64,000 nt of DNA from Kiritimatiellia bacterium. Lineage in GTDB: Bacteria > Verrucomicrobiota > Kiritimatiellia > RFP12 > UBA1067. The stretch spans positions 5,282 to 69,281 of the forward strand of contig JAFRBA010000228.1 of the NCBI GenBank assembly GCA_017405115.1, read 5' to 3'. The notes beneath the pieces were generated by a model. That model made no database searches and was not told the DNA's origin. It saw nothing but the letters and a program-made list of their open reading frames with translations. How positions within the stretch are numbered: the first letter of the stretch is position 1; the number at the start of each line of letters is the position of its first letter. Below, one piece after another: positions 44,275-53,900 of the stretch. Position numbers and translations under genes: made by a program.

Positions 44275-44364
44275 GCGCGGCGATCCAAGGACCTTCTGCT
44301 CCACTGATTCTGCCGGCATCTTCGCAATCCTCACCTTGCCTATAACTTCCCCATATCGTTTTGG

Positions 44365-44430
44365 AAACCGTGTAGAACGTACAGAACATGCAGATCTCTT
44401 TCTACACGATCTACACGTTCTACATGGTTT
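44365..44430. repeat. Inverted nonamer array (three facing three)
   Basis: Plus strand: TGTAGAACG, TACAGAACA, TGCAGATCT, then on the opposite strand's sense CTTTCTACA, CGATCTACA, CGTTCTACA. The outer arms AAACCGTGTAGAACGT (44365-44380) and ACGTTCTACATGGTTT (44415-44430) pair over 16 bp with one mismatch. Confidence 0.75.
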
Positions 44431-44509
44431 AACCATACTACAAGTTACCTTCATTTACATTCTCGTGCGCAGCGCGGGTGGCGAGCTAATGACTCCCTTA
44501 GGTTCTTAG

Positions 44510-44518
44510 ATTATACCA
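44510..44518 (-). promoter_or_regulatory. Distal extended -10 upstream of the permease
   Basis: Minus strand TGGTATAAT, identical to the extended -10 used by several genes here. It has no start codon within ten bases; the first downstream gene is the permease about 290 bases away. Possible promoter of a leader or small RNA. Confidence 0.5.
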
Positions 44519-44540
44519 AAAAATGTTCGTGGCCTCGCAA

Positions 44541-44834
44541 TCACCTCAGCCTGTAGACCCGGATGTCGTCGAAGACGGTCTTCTCCCCCGGGCCGTTCAC
44601 CGCCGAGAACACGATCACGCCGCGCACGCCGCCCTCCGGGACGCGCACGACACCGCGCCCGTCGTCCGGATAGACGAAGTTTATCGAAGGATGCACGTAC
44701 TTGTTGGCGGCGTCCTTGAAAAACACGTTGACCTTGGCGCTTTCGCCCTTCGCGGCAAACGCAATTCCGTAGTATTCCCCGCCCTTTACGCCAGAGAGCG
44801 CAACGGTCTTGTTCATTCCTGCAACATTATTCAT
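44541..44834 (-). CDS. Small 97-residue protein, possible beta-sandwich fragment
   Basis: A short protein without signal peptide or membrane segment. Its pattern (alternating hydrophobics; VRGVIVFSAVNGPGEKTVFD, ending DDIRVYRLR) looks like the last strands of a carbohydrate-binding or discoidin-type domain, where D-D-I/V-R-V-Y is common. It has its own GGGAGGA site five to six bases before the ATG and sits 35 bases after the esterase gene, so it is probably translated as the last gene of that unit. It could be a domain split off from a larger exported enzyme. No function assigned. Confidence 0.5.
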   Translation of the reverse strand: MNNVAGMNKTVALSGVKGGEYYGIAFAAKGESAKVNVFFKDAANKYVHPSINFVYPDDGRGVVRVPEGGVRGVIVFSAVNGPGEKTVFDDIRVYRLR

Positions 44835-44869
44835 TTTCGTTCCTCCCTTATTTCGGCTTCTTAGCTACT

Positions 44870-46852
44870 TCATTTCACAAGATCCGTCCAGTCGTAGGAC
44901 TTGAGCGCGCCGTATACGACCTCCGCAAACGAAATGTCGATGCTCGGGTCCCTCACCATGGCGGTCCAGCTCTGCGGCGCGCGTTCGGACGCGAAGGAAA
45001 CGAACCTGCCGCGGGCGAGGAAGTAAGCATGCGCCGCAGGCACGACTGCGCGCCCCTCCACACGAAGCTCGCACTTCGCGCCGCCCACAAGGCCTGCAAA
45101 CCATCCGGCCGCGGCAATCAGGTCCTCCGCGCGGTGCGCGACGAGGTTCTCGCCAAGCCACGAGAGCTTCGCCGCGATCTCCTGGTCGGGCGAGCGTCTC
45201 GCCCAGTACGAGCGGCGATCCGTGGCGCCGGTCTCGCCGAACCCTCGAAGCTCCGCGACTGCGACCGGACGCCCCGCCGCCAGCAGCCCGCGCACCTTGC
45301 CGGCGTAAGCCAACCTGTTCGTCGCGTCGCCCGCAACGAGAATCGGCGTGCCGCCCGCCTTCGCGGGGATGAACGCCGTGACAGGCACGCGTGCCATGTC
45401 TGGCATGTCGAGGACCGCAGTGAAGACCTTGACTCCGTCCTTCTCGACCGAGCTGGACGCGCATGCCTTGGCCGCAGACGCATCTGCCAGCTTGATCCCG
45501 GCCGCATTCGCCACGACGTCCGGCGTGGGAGTAATGCGGGACTTCTCGAGGCGCGTCAGCTCGTCCGCGATCAAGTCGTACACGCTCCGCGCGCCTGGCA
45601 GCGACATCACGCCCCTGCCGGAAAGCACCTCGCACTCGGGCTTGCTGGCAAGCGCACAGTCGACGTTCGCGTAGTCGAAGCCGACGTCGAGCCGGCGCAG
45701 CGCGGCGCGGTCGACCGGCCACGCGGACATGTCGCCGACGAGATGCCTGCGGAACCACGCGCAGAAAGCCTCCTTCTCGCTTTCGTACCAGTGGTGCGGA
45801 CCAGGGCAGTCGAAGTAGTCTATGAGCTCCGGCCTTCCCTCGCGGCGCCTGAACTCCTGCGCCTTGCGGATGGTCTCCATGCTCCCCGGATACGGAAAGA
45901 AGTCCCCCCAGGTGAACCCGGGGCAGAGCGCGGAGTCACCGTTCATCAGCATTAGCGAGAGGTGGTTGAGCCCGAACGCGAGCTGCCCGTGGATGACCTG
46001 CTCGCAGTCCTGCGGACCGCACTTGTCGCCGAGGTACATCATCGAAGTGAGGAACCCGGCCGGGTGGGCGGCGGAGAAGCGCCAGTCGACGGCGTTGAGG
46101 TATGAGCTCATCGTGCCGCCGCCGGACATCCCAGTGACGGCGACCTTCTTGGGATTTACCTCGGGGCGCGAAGCGAGCAGGTCGAGTGCGCGTATCCCGT
46201 CCCAGAGCCTGAACTGCGCGGTTCCCCATCCGACGAGGTGCGCGCGCAGCCCCGCGTTGACGTGGCCGCCCACGCTCCATATGTCAGTGCCAGGCAGCTG
46301 CTGCCGCTCGCCCTGGTCAATAGGATCGTATATCAGCGTCGCGAAGCCGTGCTTGGCGGCAACGACGGCGGCACGCTGGTAGCAGGGCGAGTCCTTTCCG
46401 GCCTTCGTGTGTCCGCATGTGATGAGGACGCCGGGATACGGGGGCTTGAACGCCGGATCGGCGGGAATGAAGAACTGTCCGGTGACATAGTGTTTGGGGC
46501 GGCTCTCGAACACCACGCCCGCAATCGTGTATCCGTCGCGCTTGTAGACGTCGAAGTACTGCGGGTTGAGCGGAGTGCGCTCCGGAAATCCGCCGACGGC
46601 CGCTATCATCCTGTCCCGTAGCCTTGCGCGGTACGCCGCGATCTCGTCCGGAGTCTTGAGCGCGAACCAGGCCTCGTCGGCGGCATGGTCCATCTCGGCG
46701 ACGCGGTTCACGAGCAGCTCCTGCATGTGCTCGCCCATGCCGAAGTGGTCGTATGCGGAGAGCCGGCGCGAAAGCGCGTCCTCCACAACGTCGCCACAGA
46801 GGGCGGCGGAGGCGGCGAACGACGCAACCGACAGAACCAGTTTGACTTTCAT
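44870..46852 (-). CDS. Exported alpha/beta-hydrolase esterase with second degenerate hydrolase domain
   Basis: A 660-residue secreted protein (signal MKVKLVLSVASFAASAALCG). The first half (about 90-370) is an acetyl-xylan-esterase-like alpha/beta hydrolase: Gly-Met-Ser243-Gly-Gly nucleophile elbow (VTGMSGGGTMSS), a loop with LIDYFDCPGPHHWYES that supplies the His, and GHTKAGKDS near the oxyanion region. The second half (about 380-650) repeats the fold in weaker form (VPVTAFIPAKAGGTPILVAG) with no Ser elbow, and is probably structural. Such enzymes remove acetyl or other acyl groups from plant or mucin glycans. It follows GH16 and GH109 on the same strand, with GGAAGAAGGGAAC before the ATG. 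Confidence 0.75.
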   Translation of the reverse strand: MKVKLVLSVASFAASAALCGDVVEDALSRRLSAYDHFGMGEHMQELLVNRVAEMDHAADEAWFALKTPDEIAAYRARLRDRMIAAVGGFPERTPLNPQYFDVYKRDGYTIAGVVFESRPKHYVTGQFFIPADPAFKPPYPGVLITCGHTKAGKDSPCYQRAAVVAAKHGFATLIYDPIDQGERQQLPGTDIWSVGGHVNAGLRAHLVGWGTAQFRLWDGIRALDLLASRPEVNPKKVAVTGMSGGGTMSSYLNAVDWRFSAAHPAGFLTSMMYLGDKCGPQDCEQVIHGQLAFGLNHLSLMLMNGDSALCPGFTWGDFFPYPGSMETIRKAQEFRRREGRPELIDYFDCPGPHHWYESEKEAFCAWFRRHLVGDMSAWPVDRAALRRLDVGFDYANVDCALASKPECEVLSGRGVMSLPGARSVYDLIADELTRLEKSRITPTPDVVANAAGIKLADASAAKACASSSVEKDGVKVFTAVLDMPDMARVPVTAFIPAKAGGTPILVAGDATNRLAYAGKVRGLLAAGRPVAVAELRGFGETGATDRRSYWARRSPDQEIAAKLSWLGENLVAHRAEDLIAAAGWFAGLVGGAKCELRVEGRAVVPAAHAYFLARGRFVSFASERAPQSWTAMVRDPSIDISFAEVVYGALKSYDWTDLVK

Positions 46853-46940
46853 GTTCCCTTCTTCCTACTTGTTGTTTTCTTCCCGTGTCAACACGACATT
46901 GTCGAGACACACTGAAACGTCCGGGCACCTATCGCCGCCA

Positions 46941-48251
46941 CTATTTCCTGCTCCCCGCAAATCCCCTTGCGCGCATTATCTTGGCGCACGATATCTTGGA
47001 GCTCTTCACGTGCGCGATCTTCTTCTCCTGCACGTTGTCACCGGGCTTGTACGCCCGCTCAAGCCTGTCGAGCGCGGCTGAGACCACGGAGTTGAGGCGC
47101 AGCATCTCGGCATCCGACGCGGCGCGGCGGCACGCCTCGACGCTCATCGTGCAGAGCTCGCCGATGCGGCGGCGTGCGTCCATAACCATCTCGTCGCCGG
47201 CAGCCCCCTCTGGCAGGTCCACGGGCTCGACGGGCAGCTCCGGCAGCGCCTTGAGCGGACGCTCCCTGTCGTAGACGCGGACGTAGTCGACCTCGAAGAA
47301 GTCCGGCAGCGGCACCTTGAAGAGGAGCGGGTTTGGCAGCCCCCACTGAGACTCCTTCATCCCCTCGGCGTTGACGCCGCCCTCCTGCCGCCTGGCGCGT
47401 TTCATCCGATAGCCGCTGGGCTCGGTCGACACAAGCACAAACTGCTCCACGTGCGACACCGCCCAGTTCTGCTCGCCGACCTTGCGTCCGTCGCAGTAGA
47501 AGTCGTATCCGTCCGGCGACCACTCGCAGCCGAAGACGTGCCAGTCGCCGTCGCCGGACGGCGGAAGCGTCCAGTGGAAATGGTCGAACGGCACGTAGTC
47601 GCGTCCGTAGCCGCCGTAGAGGTTTCCGCAGACCATGCGCCCCTCGGTGTAGAGGGAGTGGTTCTCCATGATGTCGGTCTCGATGCCGGAGACGCCGTGG
47701 TCGGGATGAGCCCCGATGCTCGGCGACTGCAGCCAGAACGCGGCGTGCCAGCCCCTGTGCTTCGGCAGGCGACACCTGATCTCGAAGTAGCCGTACTTCT
47801 TCATGAACAGCGGGGTGCGCCGCTTGCCGAACGGCCAGAAGCCCTTCGTGTCCTTCGGGATGTCGTAGGAGAGCGACCCCGTCTGCAGGTGCGGCGAGCA
47901 GAAGTCGTCGCCCTCGCGCACAAGGTGCAGGCGCATCGTCTCGCCGGTCATCTCCACTCCCTTGAAGTCGTGCGCGAACGCCGGAAAGTCCTCCCCCCAG
48001 AAGCTCTCGCGGCACATCCACTTCGTCTTGTCTATCTCCCTGCCGTCGAATTCGTCGTGCCAGACGAGGTTCCACCGGCCGTCCGCAGGGAGAAGCGACG
48101 CGGCCTTGCCGGACAGCGGAGACGTCTTCGCCTCGATGACTTCCTTCGGCTCCATGTCCACGTAGTGTATCGGCGGTCGCTCCGCCGCCACGCAGGCGCC
48201 CGCCGCGAGAAACGCCGCCGCAAATGCCCCGATGTCAGATGCCGTCTTCAT
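46941..48251 (-). CDS. Exported GH16 endo-glycanase
   Basis: A 436-residue protein with a signal peptide (IGAFAAAFLAAGACVAA). The GH16 jelly roll runs from LVWHDEFDGREIDKTKWMCR to about 310. The catalytic motif is ETDIME: nucleophile Glu191, Asp193 and acid/base Glu196. Aromatic strands WHAAFWLQSP and FHWTLPPSGDGDWHVFGCEW are typical of the bacterial agarase/carrageenase/laminarinase branches. A helical C-terminal 90 residues (EACRRAASDAEMLRLNSVVS) is an extra. It probably cuts beta-1,3 or beta-1,4 galactan or glucan. GAAAAGGAGG lies before the ATG at 48251; an upstream in-frame ATG lacks this site and a signal start. Confidence 0.9.
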   Translation of the reverse strand: MKTASDIGAFAAAFLAAGACVAAERPPIHYVDMEPKEVIEAKTSPLSGKAASLLPADGRWNLVWHDEFDGREIDKTKWMCRESFWGEDFPAFAHDFKGVEMTGETMRLHLVREGDDFCSPHLQTGSLSYDIPKDTKGFWPFGKRRTPLFMKKYGYFEIRCRLPKHRGWHAAFWLQSPSIGAHPDHGVSGIETDIMENHSLYTEGRMVCGNLYGGYGRDYVPFDHFHWTLPPSGDGDWHVFGCEWSPDGYDFYCDGRKVGEQNWAVSHVEQFVLVSTEPSGYRMKRARRQEGGVNAEGMKESQWGLPNPLLFKVPLPDFFEVDYVRVYDRERPLKALPELPVEPVDLPEGAAGDEMVMDARRRIGELCTMSVEACRRAASDAEMLRLNSVVSAALDRLERAYKPGDNVQEKKIAHVKSSKISCAKIMRARGFAGSRK

Positions 48252-48280
48252 GATGCTGCCTCCTTTTCTGTTCAAATGCC

Positions 48281-49684
48281 CTAGATCTTCGACATGTCGA
48301 TGTCGGCGTCCATGAGATACGAGTTGCACTTCGTCTTCCATGCGCCGCGCGTGAAGTCCGGGAAGTCGACCGCGGCGGACCTAGAGCGGGCGCTGCGCTC
48401 GGTGAGCTCGCACACCGCGCACCACGACGCGAGGTCGTACACGTCCATGTCGAGCGGCAGGCCGTTGCGCAGGGCGTAGGTCCACCGCAGGTCCATGAGG
48501 TAGTCCATCCCGCCGTGCCCGCCCGCCTTCACGGCGATCTCGCCGGCGGACTTGAAGAGCGGATGCATATATTCCCTGCGGATGCGTTCCGTCTCCGACT
48601 CGTTGAACTCGTGGTGTCCCTCCGGGGCGGTCATAGGCCACTTGTCCGCGGCCTCGATGAACACTTCAAGCCTCGGATAGCTCCTGAGCACCCCTTTCGT
48701 GCCTGATATCAGATTCAGCCGGGAATACGGGCGGGCGCTCGACACGTCGTGCTGCAGCATAATCGTGCGGCCGAGCGCCGTGCGGATCGTCGTGACGTTC
48801 ATGTCGGCCATCGCGAAACGCTGCGCACGGCCGGGATGCCCAGGCGGAAGCGTGGCCGCCGCGTACGACTCGTACGACTTCTGCACCCCGTCCACGGACA
48901 CGAGGTAGTCGAATCTGTCTCCCCGGTTGATGCCCATGTCGAGTGCTATCGGCCCAAGTCCGTGCGTGGGATACTGGTTGCCGGCGTGTTCGATGTTCCA
49001 ATGCGTCCGCCACATGTTGTACGCCCGCCCGCGGAAAATCGACCAGCGTCGATCGTGTATGTAGCCGCCTTCGCCGTGCAGAATGTCGCCAAGCAGCCCA
49101 AGCCGGCAGAGGTTGAGGGCCAACAGCTCATTTTCGCCGTAGCAGCAGTTTTCGAGCTGCATGCAGTGCCGCCTGGTGGCCTCGCTCTTCTCCACCAGCG
49201 CCCAGCACTCGTCCACCGTCATTGCGCTCGGCACCTCGATCATGGCGTGCTTGCCGCAGTCCATGGCATACAGGCCCACCCTCGCGTGCGCATCCCACGA
49301 CGTGCACACGTAGACGACGTCGACGACGTCGAGCCCGCAGAGGCGCTTGAACTCCTCGGGACCGCCCTTGAACACGAGCGGCCTCGTGCCGGAAACGTCC
49401 GCAACCTCCGCAGCGGCCTTCTCCGCAAACTCCGGACGAATGTCGCAGACGGCCACGACCTCGACTCCCGCAATGCCGGCAAGACGTTTCGCCGCCGCGC
49501 CGCCGCGAGAGCCTACGCCCACCACCCCGACGCGCACCTTGTCCATCGGAGCGCACCTGAAGCCGCGCATCGGCGCGCCGTCTGCGGAGCGTCCGCCGCC
49601 CACGGACGAAGCACATCCGCATGCCGCGACCGCTGCGGCCGCAAACGCTCCGCCTTTTATGAAATCCCTTCTGCCTGACAGCAT
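48281..49684 (-). CDS. GH109 NAD-dependent alpha-N-acetylgalactosaminidase (Gfo/Idh/MocA fold)
   Basis: A 467-residue Tat substrate: GRRDFIKGG followed by a hydrophobic run and CGCASS, possibly a lipobox. The Rossmann domain has VGVVGVGSRGG (about 52-62); the second domain has the GH109 hallmarks KHAMIEVPSAMTVDECWALV, QLENCCYGENELL, THWNIEHAGNQYPTHGLGP and NRGDRFDYLVS. GH109 enzymes remove terminal alpha-GalNAc via an NAD+ redox mechanism, as in mucins and blood-group A. First gene of the GH109-GH16-esterase unit. The ATG at 49684 is preceded by AGGGGTGG; an upstream ATG at 49717 lies inside the -10 box and is unlikely. Confidence 0.85.
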   Translation of the reverse strand: MLSGRRDFIKGGAFAAAAVAACGCASSVGGGRSADGAPMRGFRCAPMDKVRVGVVGVGSRGGAAAKRLAGIAGVEVVAVCDIRPEFAEKAAAEVADVSGTRPLVFKGGPEEFKRLCGLDVVDVVYVCTSWDAHARVGLYAMDCGKHAMIEVPSAMTVDECWALVEKSEATRRHCMQLENCCYGENELLALNLCRLGLLGDILHGEGGYIHDRRWSIFRGRAYNMWRTHWNIEHAGNQYPTHGLGPIALDMGINRGDRFDYLVSVDGVQKSYESYAAATLPPGHPGRAQRFAMADMNVTTIRTALGRTIMLQHDVSSARPYSRLNLISGTKGVLRSYPRLEVFIEAADKWPMTAPEGHHEFNESETERIRREYMHPLFKSAGEIAVKAGGHGGMDYLMDLRWTYALRNGLPLDMDVYDLASWCAVCELTERSARSRSAAVDFPDFTRGAWKTKCNSYLMDADIDMSKI

Positions 49685-49715
49685 ATCAGCCACCCCTGTT
49701 TCACATTCCGCGAGC

Positions 49716-49744
49716 ATTCTACCATTTCCCTCGCGCCATGACAA
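49716..49744 (-). promoter_or_regulatory. Promoter of the GH109-GH16-esterase unit
   Basis: Minus strand: TTGTCA (49744-49739), 17-bp spacer, TGGTAGAAT ending at 49716. Its -35 abuts that of the divergent regulator gene without a gap. Confidence 0.72.
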
Positions 49745-49773
49745 TTGCAAAGATGCGCATTATTTTGTATAAT
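49745..49773 (+). promoter_or_regulatory. Promoter of xylR-like gene 2
   Basis: TTGCAA (49745-49750), 17-bp spacer, TATAAT (49768-49773). The -10 ends six bases before the ATG at 49780, so the mRNA should be leaderless. The palindrome ATGCGCAT (49754-49761) lies in the spacer. Confidence 0.78.
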
Positions 49774-49779
49774 TGCGAC

Positions 49780-50913
49780 ATGGGCAGGAATTCGAGAAAA
49801 AAGGTGCTGATCCTGATGGAGTGGTACGACCACCCCCTGCGGGAGGGACTCGGGCGATACGCCGCCGAACACAAGTGGATCGTCACCGTGAACGACGGAT
49901 GCACGCTGCCCGACGGGTGGCGAGGCGACGGAGTCATCACCTATTTCAATACGCGGAAGGACATCATCGACTACGTGACGCATGTCGACGTGCCCGTGGT
50001 GAACCTGAGCGGCTTTCGCCCGGACATCCCGTTTCCCTGCGTAACGGGGGACAACGTAGGGATGGGGCGGATGGCGGCGGACTTCTTCCTCAAGAAAGGC
50101 CTCACGCGGGCCGCGTACTTCTCGACGCAGTTCCACCGCCTGCAGAAGCTACGGCTCCACGGATTCGCCAGCCGGTGGAAAGCGAAGACCGGCAACAAGA
50201 TATCGACCATCGTGCCAAAGCTCGACAAGCGGAACGTTCCGGCGGACGACTGGGCGGCTCTCTGCTCGTACATCGGCGAGAAGCTGACGAAGCTGCCGAA
50301 GCCCCTCGCCGTCTTCGCATACTGCGACTACGACGCCTCTAAAGTCGAGACCGCCGCGCTGGAATCCGGCCTGCGCATCCCAGAAGACGTCGCGATCCTG
50401 GGCGTGGACAACGACCCTCTCGTCTGCAAGAACGAAATCGTGCCGATCTCGTCCATATGCCACGACCGCACGCGCATCGGATACGAAGGCGCGGCCCTGC
50501 TCGACAGGATAATGGGCGGACGTCGGATCGGGAGCCGCACAGTCATGATCCTTCCCCGTCAGATCGAAGAGCGGGCGTCGACATGCGGAGTCTACTGCGA
50601 CGACCCGTTCGCGCAGCGCGTGATCGCATTCTTCAGCAGCCGCCTGTCCTCGCACACAGGAGTCCAGGAGGCCGCCGCCGCGCTCGGAGTCAACCGTCGC
50701 TGGCTCGAGCGCCATTTCTCCACCCATGTGGGGCACACGATATCCCACTACCTCAGGCAGCTTCGCCTGGTCCGCGCATACCAGCAGGTCAAGGAGACGG
50801 ACAGGCCGCTAGGCGACATCGCGGCGGAATGCGGCTTTTCAAACGCGCAACATTTCAGCAACGCCTTCCGCGAGGCCTACGGCCGCCCACCTTCAAAAGC
50901 CCGCGCCGGATGA
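49780..50913 (+). CDS. XylR-type regulator 2: sugar-binding domain plus AraC helix-turn-helix
   Basis: A 377-residue cytoplasmic regulator of the same architecture as regulator 1. Its LacI/periplasmic-type fold spans about 5-265 (KVLILMEWYDHPLREGLGRY opening; RIPEDVAILGVDNDPLVCKN hinge). The AraC double helix-turn-helix covers about 285-375 (AAAALGVNRRWLERHFSTHV; DIAAECGFSNAQHFSNAFRE). The two regulators are clearly paralogous but not close. It is divergent from GH109, with back-to-back -35 boxes, so it most likely controls that unit and itself, in response to a sugar released by it. The ATG at 49780 is chosen because it begins the fold and sits right at the predicted transcription start. Confidence 0.88.
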   Translation: MGRNSRKKVLILMEWYDHPLREGLGRYAAEHKWIVTVNDGCTLPDGWRGDGVITYFNTRKDIIDYVTHVDVPVVNLSGFRPDIPFPCVTGDNVGMGRMAADFFLKKGLTRAAYFSTQFHRLQKLRLHGFASRWKAKTGNKISTIVPKLDKRNVPADDWAALCSYIGEKLTKLPKPLAVFAYCDYDASKVETAALESGLRIPEDVAILGVDNDPLVCKNEIVPISSICHDRTRIGYEGAALLDRIMGGRRIGSRTVMILPRQIEERASTCGVYCDDPFAQRVIAFFSSRLSSHTGVQEAAAALGVNRRWLERHFSTHVGHTISHYLRQLRLVRAYQQVKETDRPLGDIAAECGFSNAQHFSNAFREAYGRPPSKARAG

Positions 50914-50970
50914 CGCCTCCACCTTGCGGGCAGCGCCGCGCACGACCTGGCGTCCGACTGGATGCGTCTT

Positions 50971-50981
50971 TTTGGTATAAT
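50971..50981 (+). promoter_or_regulatory. Extended -10 of hrpA
   Basis: TTTGGTATAAT, with TATAAT at 50976-50981, ends eight bases before the ATG at 50990: near-leaderless. No good -35. Confidence 0.68.
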
Positions 50982-50989
50982 TCCCACGC

Positions 50990-53900
50990 ATGGAGACGAA
51001 GGACCTCAACTATCCGCCAGAACTGCCTGTGTGCGAGCACAGGGCGGAGATACTGTCCGCCATGAAGGCAAGCCCCGTGGTCATCGTCTGCGGCGACACC
51101 GGCTCCGGCAAGACGACCCAGCTGCCGAAAATGGCGCTCGAGCTGGGCCGCGCCGCGCACGGGCGGCGCATCGTCTGCACGCAGCCTCGCCGCCTCGCGG
51201 CAGTGACCGTCGCAGAGCGCGTAGCGGAAGAGCTCAAGGCGGAGGTCGGCGGGCTGGTCGGCTTCCGGCACCGCTTCGCGCGGCGCATTTCGTCCGAGAC
51301 TCGCATCGAGTTCATGACAGACGGCGTCCTCCTCGCCGAGACCCGCTTCGACGCCCTGCTCCGCGCATACGACACCATAATAATCGACGAGGCGCACGAG
51401 CGGACTCTCAACGTCGACTTCCTGCTCGGCATCCTGAAGCGCATCCTCGAAAAGCGCCGCGACCTCAAGGTCGTCGTCTCGTCCGCAACCCTCGACGCCG
51501 CACGCTTCTCCGCCTTCTTCGGCAACGCCCCGGTCATATCGGTGCCGGGACGTCTCTTCCCGATAGAGATCAAGTACCGCCCGCCGCCCGAGGACGAGGA
51601 CCGCGACCTTCCGCGCGACGTCGCCGCCGCCGTCGCGGAGCTCCCTCCTGACGGCGACATACTCGTCTTCCTCCCGGGCGAACGAGACATTCGCGAGACC
51701 GCCGACCTCCTCGCCGACGTGCGCGCAGACGACGACGTCATCCCCCTTCTAGCCTCGCTGCCGGCCTCCGAGCAGCGCCGCGCCGTCCTCCCGTCCCCGC
51801 GCCGCCGCATCATACTCGCCACAAACATCGCCGAGACATCCGTCACCATCCCGGGAATACGGGCGGTCGTCGACTCCGGCCTCGCGCGCATATCGCGCTA
51901 CGTGCACCGCACACAGGTGCAGAGGCTCCAGGTGGAGCCCGTCTCCCAGGCGTCTGCGCGCCAGCGCGCGGGGCGCTGCGGACGAGTCGGGCCCGGCGTC
52001 TGCCTACGGCTCTACTCCGAGGAGGACTTCGCCTCCCGCGACGCCTACACGCCTCCGGAAGTGCTGCGGTCCTCCCTCGCGGGCGTGATACTCGCCCTGC
52101 TCGACCTCCGACTCGGCGACATCGACAAGTTCCCGTTCATCGACCCGCCGAAGCCCGCCATGGTGCGCGAGGGCCTGCGCGAGCTGCTGGAGCTCGGCGC
52201 CATCGGCCGTGCTGGCGTCGGGCCGGACGCCAGGGAAGTGGTCCTCACCGACGTCGGTCGCCGGCTCGCGAGGATACCAGTCGAGCCGCGCCTGGCCAGG
52301 ATGCTGCTCGCCGCGTCGCAGAACGCCGTCCTGCCGTCCGTCCTCCCCATCGTGGCGGCGATGGCATGCGACGACCCGCGCCGACGGCCAATGGACGAGC
52401 GGGAGAAGGCCGAGCAGTCGCACGCGAGGTTCCGTGTCGCCGGCTCCGACTTCCTCGGGACGCTCAAGCTCTGGCAATGGTGGAACGACGAGACGAAGGA
52501 CCTTTCGCAGTCGAAGTCGCGCAAGCTCTGCAAGGCCTCCTACCTCTCTTATCCGAAGATGCGCGAATGGCGCGACCTCGTCCACCAGCTGGAGACGCTC
52601 TCGAAGCGCATCGGCCTCGACGCCGCCAGCGACAACGGCGGACCGGACATGATACACCGTTCGCTTCTTTCCGGCCTTCTGGGCCGCATCGGCAGATACG
52701 ACGAGGATGAGCGCAACTACCGCGGCGCCCACGGCCTAAGATTCGCCATCCACCCGTCCTCCGCCCTCGCCCGGAAGCGCGCGAAGGACAAGCCGCCGCC
52801 CGCCGGGCGACAGGCCCCCGCCGCGAAGCGCCAGGCTCCGGACTGGATCATGGCGGGCGAGCTGGTGGACACTTCGCGCATGTTCGCGCGCAATGCCGCG
52901 GTCATCGACGTGCGCTGGCTCGAGCCCGTCGCGGGGCCCATGTGCAGACACAGCTACCATTCGCCGGAGTGGGACGCGCAAACGGGATTCGTCCGCGCGA
53001 CCGAGCAGGTGACGCTCTACGGGCTGGTCATCGTGCAGGGCAGGCGCTGCGACTACAGCCGCATAGACCCCGCCGTCTCGCGCGCCGTGTTCATCCGCCG
53101 CGGGCTGATCGACGGCGAGTTCCCGAACCCTCCGCCGCAAGTGCGCGGCAACAACCGCCTGCTCGACGCGCTAAGGCGCCGGGCCGAGCGCTCCCGCCGT
53201 CCGGACACGCTGGACGCAGACGGCATCTTCGCGCACTTCGACAAGGTGATTCCGCAGGGCATATGCTCGGCCAACGCGCTGCGCAAATGGCTGCGCGCGG
53301 CGCCAGCCGCCGAGACCGAGCCGTTCGTGCTGAAGCAGACCGACTGGTGGCCGGACGAGTCCGCCTCGGACCGGGACTTCCCCGACTCGCTGCGCATCGC
53401 AGGCGCCAAGCTGTCGCTTTCCTACCGGCATTCTCCCGATGACCCCGAGAACGACGGGGTCACCTGCTCGATCCGCCGGTCCGACGTCTCCGTGCTGCGG
53501 CTCTGGCGCAGCGACTGGCTGGTGCCGGGAATGCTGCCTGAGAAGATCTCGTGGATGCTGAACACGCTTCCATCGGCGCTCCGACGGACCCTTGCCCCGA
53601 TATCGGACTCCACGGCGATCCTGCTCTCACTGCTGAAGCCAGGGGCGCAGCCCCTCGAAGACGCCGTGCGAGAGGCCGCCTGCAGGCGCTGGGGCGTCAG
53701 GATTCCGAACGGGGCATGGGACTGGTCCAAGCTACCCCCTCACCTGAAGATGCGGTTCCGCGTGCGCGACGACACGACCGGGCGCACCGTCGCACTGTCC
53801 CGCGACCTTGACGAAGTGCTGCGCGCCGTAGGAGCGCCACGCGGCGGAGCGTCCGCCGCGCCGAGGCAGTCCGCCGTCTGCCGCACCTGGGAGTTCGGCA

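Larger units (their letters stand above)
44216..44540. other. Structured upstream region of the permease gene
   Basis: These 325 bases carry no credible gene. They hold the near permease promoter (44245-44274), a second minus-strand extended -10 (44510-44518) that would give a leader of about 290 nt, and a long inverted array of nonamers (44365-44430) that could fold into a 16-bp stem. A riboswitch-like or attenuator leader is possible; no known class was recognised. Confidence 0.5.

Noticed and set aside
44251..44454. 67-codon minus-strand frame ahead of the permease
   Set aside because: Runs through the inverted nonamer array, Cys/Arg/Ser-rich without family pattern, no Shine-Dalgarno; treated as non-coding leader.
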